Assembly: GCA_025935155.1 (NCBI GenBank)
Contig: JAICVV010000056.1
Span: 1 to 9,325, forward strand
From: Alphaproteobacteria bacterium
Lineage (GTDB): Bacteria > Pseudomonadota > Alphaproteobacteria > Micropepsales > Micropepsaceae
Length of the DNA: 9,325 nucleotides
Direction of reading: 5' to 3'
Of this stretch, positions 6,352-9,325 are shown one piece after another; the first letter of the stretch is position 1, and every line of letters starts with the position of its first letter. The notes under the pieces were generated by a model. That model did no database searches and was not told the origin of the DNA. It saw nothing but the letters and a program-made list of their open reading frames with translations. Made by a program: the position numbers and the translations under genes.

Positions 6352-6355
6352 CAAG

Positions 6356-8437
<2,082 letters not shown>

Positions 8438-8591
8438 GGCGCTTTCCGATGGCGGTCTGGCGCCAAGATGCGCCGCGGGGCAACGCCAAGTCCAGAAAGG
8501 CGCCCCGGAGGTCTGCGTTGCGGAGGCGCAACTCTCCGAAAGTTAACCCGGACTTGTAGCTATTGGGCCACGCTTTCGCCGCCTCTCCGCG

Positions 8592-8620
8592 TTGATAGGA
8601 CGCGGCCGCAGGACTATCTT
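8592..8620 (+). promoter_or_regulatory. Sigma-70-type promoter for the beta-barrel gene
   Basis: TTGATA (8592-8597) and TATCTT (8615-8620) are separated by exactly 17 bases, matching the vegetative consensus at five of six and four of six positions. Transcription would begin near 8627, giving a leader of about 45 bases before the TTG start at 8672. Confidence 0.55.
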
Positions 8621-8660
8621 TGGGACAGTACGGAGGGGCGTGGGATTCCAGCCATAACTC

Positions 8661-8667
8661 GGGGGAA
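8661..8667 (+). promoter_or_regulatory. Ribosome binding site supporting a TTG start at 8672
   Basis: GGGGGAA sits four bases before TTG (8672-8674). No in-frame ATG lies upstream between the promoter and this codon, so the site decides the start of the following gene. Confidence 0.55.
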
Positions 8668-8671
8668 TCGG

Positions 8672-9325
8672 TTGCGTTTTGGGCTTGTCTTGACGGGTTT
8701 GGCCGCGCTCGCCGCCGCGGGTGGCGGAGCATTGGCGCAATCCAAGGCGCCGAGCGTAAGCCTTCCCACTCCAATCCAGCCGAACATTTCAGTCGCCCAC
8801 GCTGCGCCGATCAACCTTCTTCCAGACAGCGTGAAGGTGCTCAACGTCGCCGGCCGTCTTCATCTGCGCCTCGCCGAAGAAGGCCTTGCCGGATGGCGCA
8901 TTGCGCCAGAATTCCAGTTTGCTGCCCCCGACAATGCAGCGCTTGCAAACCTGGACTTGCCGCAAGCGCACGCGCAAGCCGGCACACTCGAGTGGGACGT
9001 TTCCAAATGGGGCGGTCTTGGGCTGACAGCGGAGAATGGCACCGGCATTTCCACCATGCTGGGCAATTTCACGCCCACGCCGCTCAGCTTCAACGATACA
9101 GCACGCACCTCTGCCGCCGGTCTGTCCGCGCATGTGAAATTCGGCGACGGCTGGGTGACGAGCTTTTCGTATAACATGGCCGTTACGCAGCTCGATCTGA
9201 AAGCCGGCGCTTCGCCCGCGCTTGCAACGGCGTCCACGCAGGGGCGTTCCTACGGACTTACGATCGCGAAACGCGGCTTGTTTGGCAACGATACGCTGGG
9301 ACTTTCCGTAAGCCGCCCATCGGAC
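8672..9325 (+). CDS. Signal-peptide protein, putative outer-membrane beta-barrel, 3' end outside window
   Basis: An open frame of 218 codons running off the window edge, starting at TTG. Residues 1-22 are a clean Sec signal peptide (basic Arg2, hydrophobic FGLVLTGLAALAAA, then ALA cut before Gln23). Residues 24-105 are mixed and proline/alanine-rich (PTPIQPNISVAHAAPINLL). From about residue 106 the sequence turns into alternating polar/aromatic strands typical of a transmembrane barrel: SKWGGLGLTAEN (111-122), TSAAGLSAHVKFGDGW (146-161), VTSFSYNMAVTQLDL (162-176), GRSYGLTIAKRGLF (191-204), DTLGLSVSRPSD (207-218). The RSYGLTIAKRGLFGNDTLGLSVSRP style recalls barrel regions after S8-type proteases in sphingomonad-like bacteria, but no protease or passenger domain precedes it here. 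Exported and probably barrel-forming: fairly sure; specific function unknown. Confidence 0.72.
   Translation, partial: MRFGLVLTGLAALAAAGGGALAQSKAPSVSLPTPIQPNISVAHAAPINLLPDSVKVLNVAGRLHLRLAEEGLAGWRIAPEFQFAAPDNAALANLDLPQAHAQAGTLEWDVSKWGGLGLTAENGTGISTMLGNFTPTPLSFNDTARTSAAGLSAHVKFGDGWVTSFSYNMAVTQLDLKAGASPALATASTQGRSYGLTIAKRGLFGNDTLGLSVSRPSD

Larger units (their letters stand above)
8438..8671. promoter_or_regulatory. Divergent regulatory region between beta-oxidation gene and beta-barrel gene
   Basis: A 234-bp gap serving two divergent genes. No coding signal is seen. Toward the right it has a good plus-strand promoter (8592-8620) and ribosome site (8661-8667). Toward the left no clear -35/-10 pair was found. 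AACTCTCCGAAAGTT (8530-8544) is a 15-bp near-palindrome (six of seven pairs) that could be a weak operator for the minus-strand gene. Confidence 0.4.

Noticed and set aside
8620..9174. Plus-strand ATG-like frame overlapping the beta-barrel gene
   Set aside because: The neighbouring frame from TTG 8672 has a clean signal peptide, ribosome site and barrel-like strands, whereas this one is Arg/Ser/Pro-rich with no signal and begins at the -10 box.

Overview
The window is a GC-rich bacterial chromosomal segment that looks alphaproteobacterial. That assignment is inference: it rests on protein style (WYL regulator, FAXC-like GST, FadB/J-type enzyme with thiolase) and on dense GC-rich palindromic repeats between genes. 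No phage, plasmid, CRISPR, tRNA or rRNA signal was found.

Layout. Positions 1-513 (+) hold the 3' part of folE, GTP cyclohydrolase I, whose start lies before the window. A secreted fasciclin-domain protein follows (651-1238, +) and converges with a FAXC-like glutathione S-transferase (1248-1964, -). That GST is divergent from a YafY-type HTH/WYL regulator (2063-2827, +, TTG start). The 98-bp gap between them carries a 24-bp near-palindrome that is a good operator candidate. The regulator meets, tail to tail with a 6-bp stop overlap, a minus-strand run of three closely packed genes: thiolase (5457-4255), MarC-family membrane protein (4234-3608) and YkgJ-family cysteine-cluster protein (3604-2822).

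Upstream of the thiolase is an 898-bp gene-free gap (5458-6355) packed with inverted repeats. Beyond it lies a bifunctional enoyl-CoA hydratase/3-hydroxyacyl-CoA dehydrogenase (8437-6356, -). This enzyme and the thiolase together supply the last three steps of a fatty-acid beta-oxidation turn: hydration, NAD-dependent oxidation and thiolysis. On the other side of a 234-bp intergenic region, a plus-strand gene (8672 to the window end, TTG start, good promoter and ribosome binding site) encodes a signal-peptide protein that looks like an outer-membrane beta-barrel. It is cut off by the window edge.

Most of the window is ordinary metabolic and housekeeping content. The parts worth a second look are the probable WYL operator, the composite palindromic repeats between the two beta-oxidation genes, a perfect 7+7 palindrome upstream of the thiolase, and the truncated beta-barrel gene. 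I see no convincing evidence of a wholly new system.
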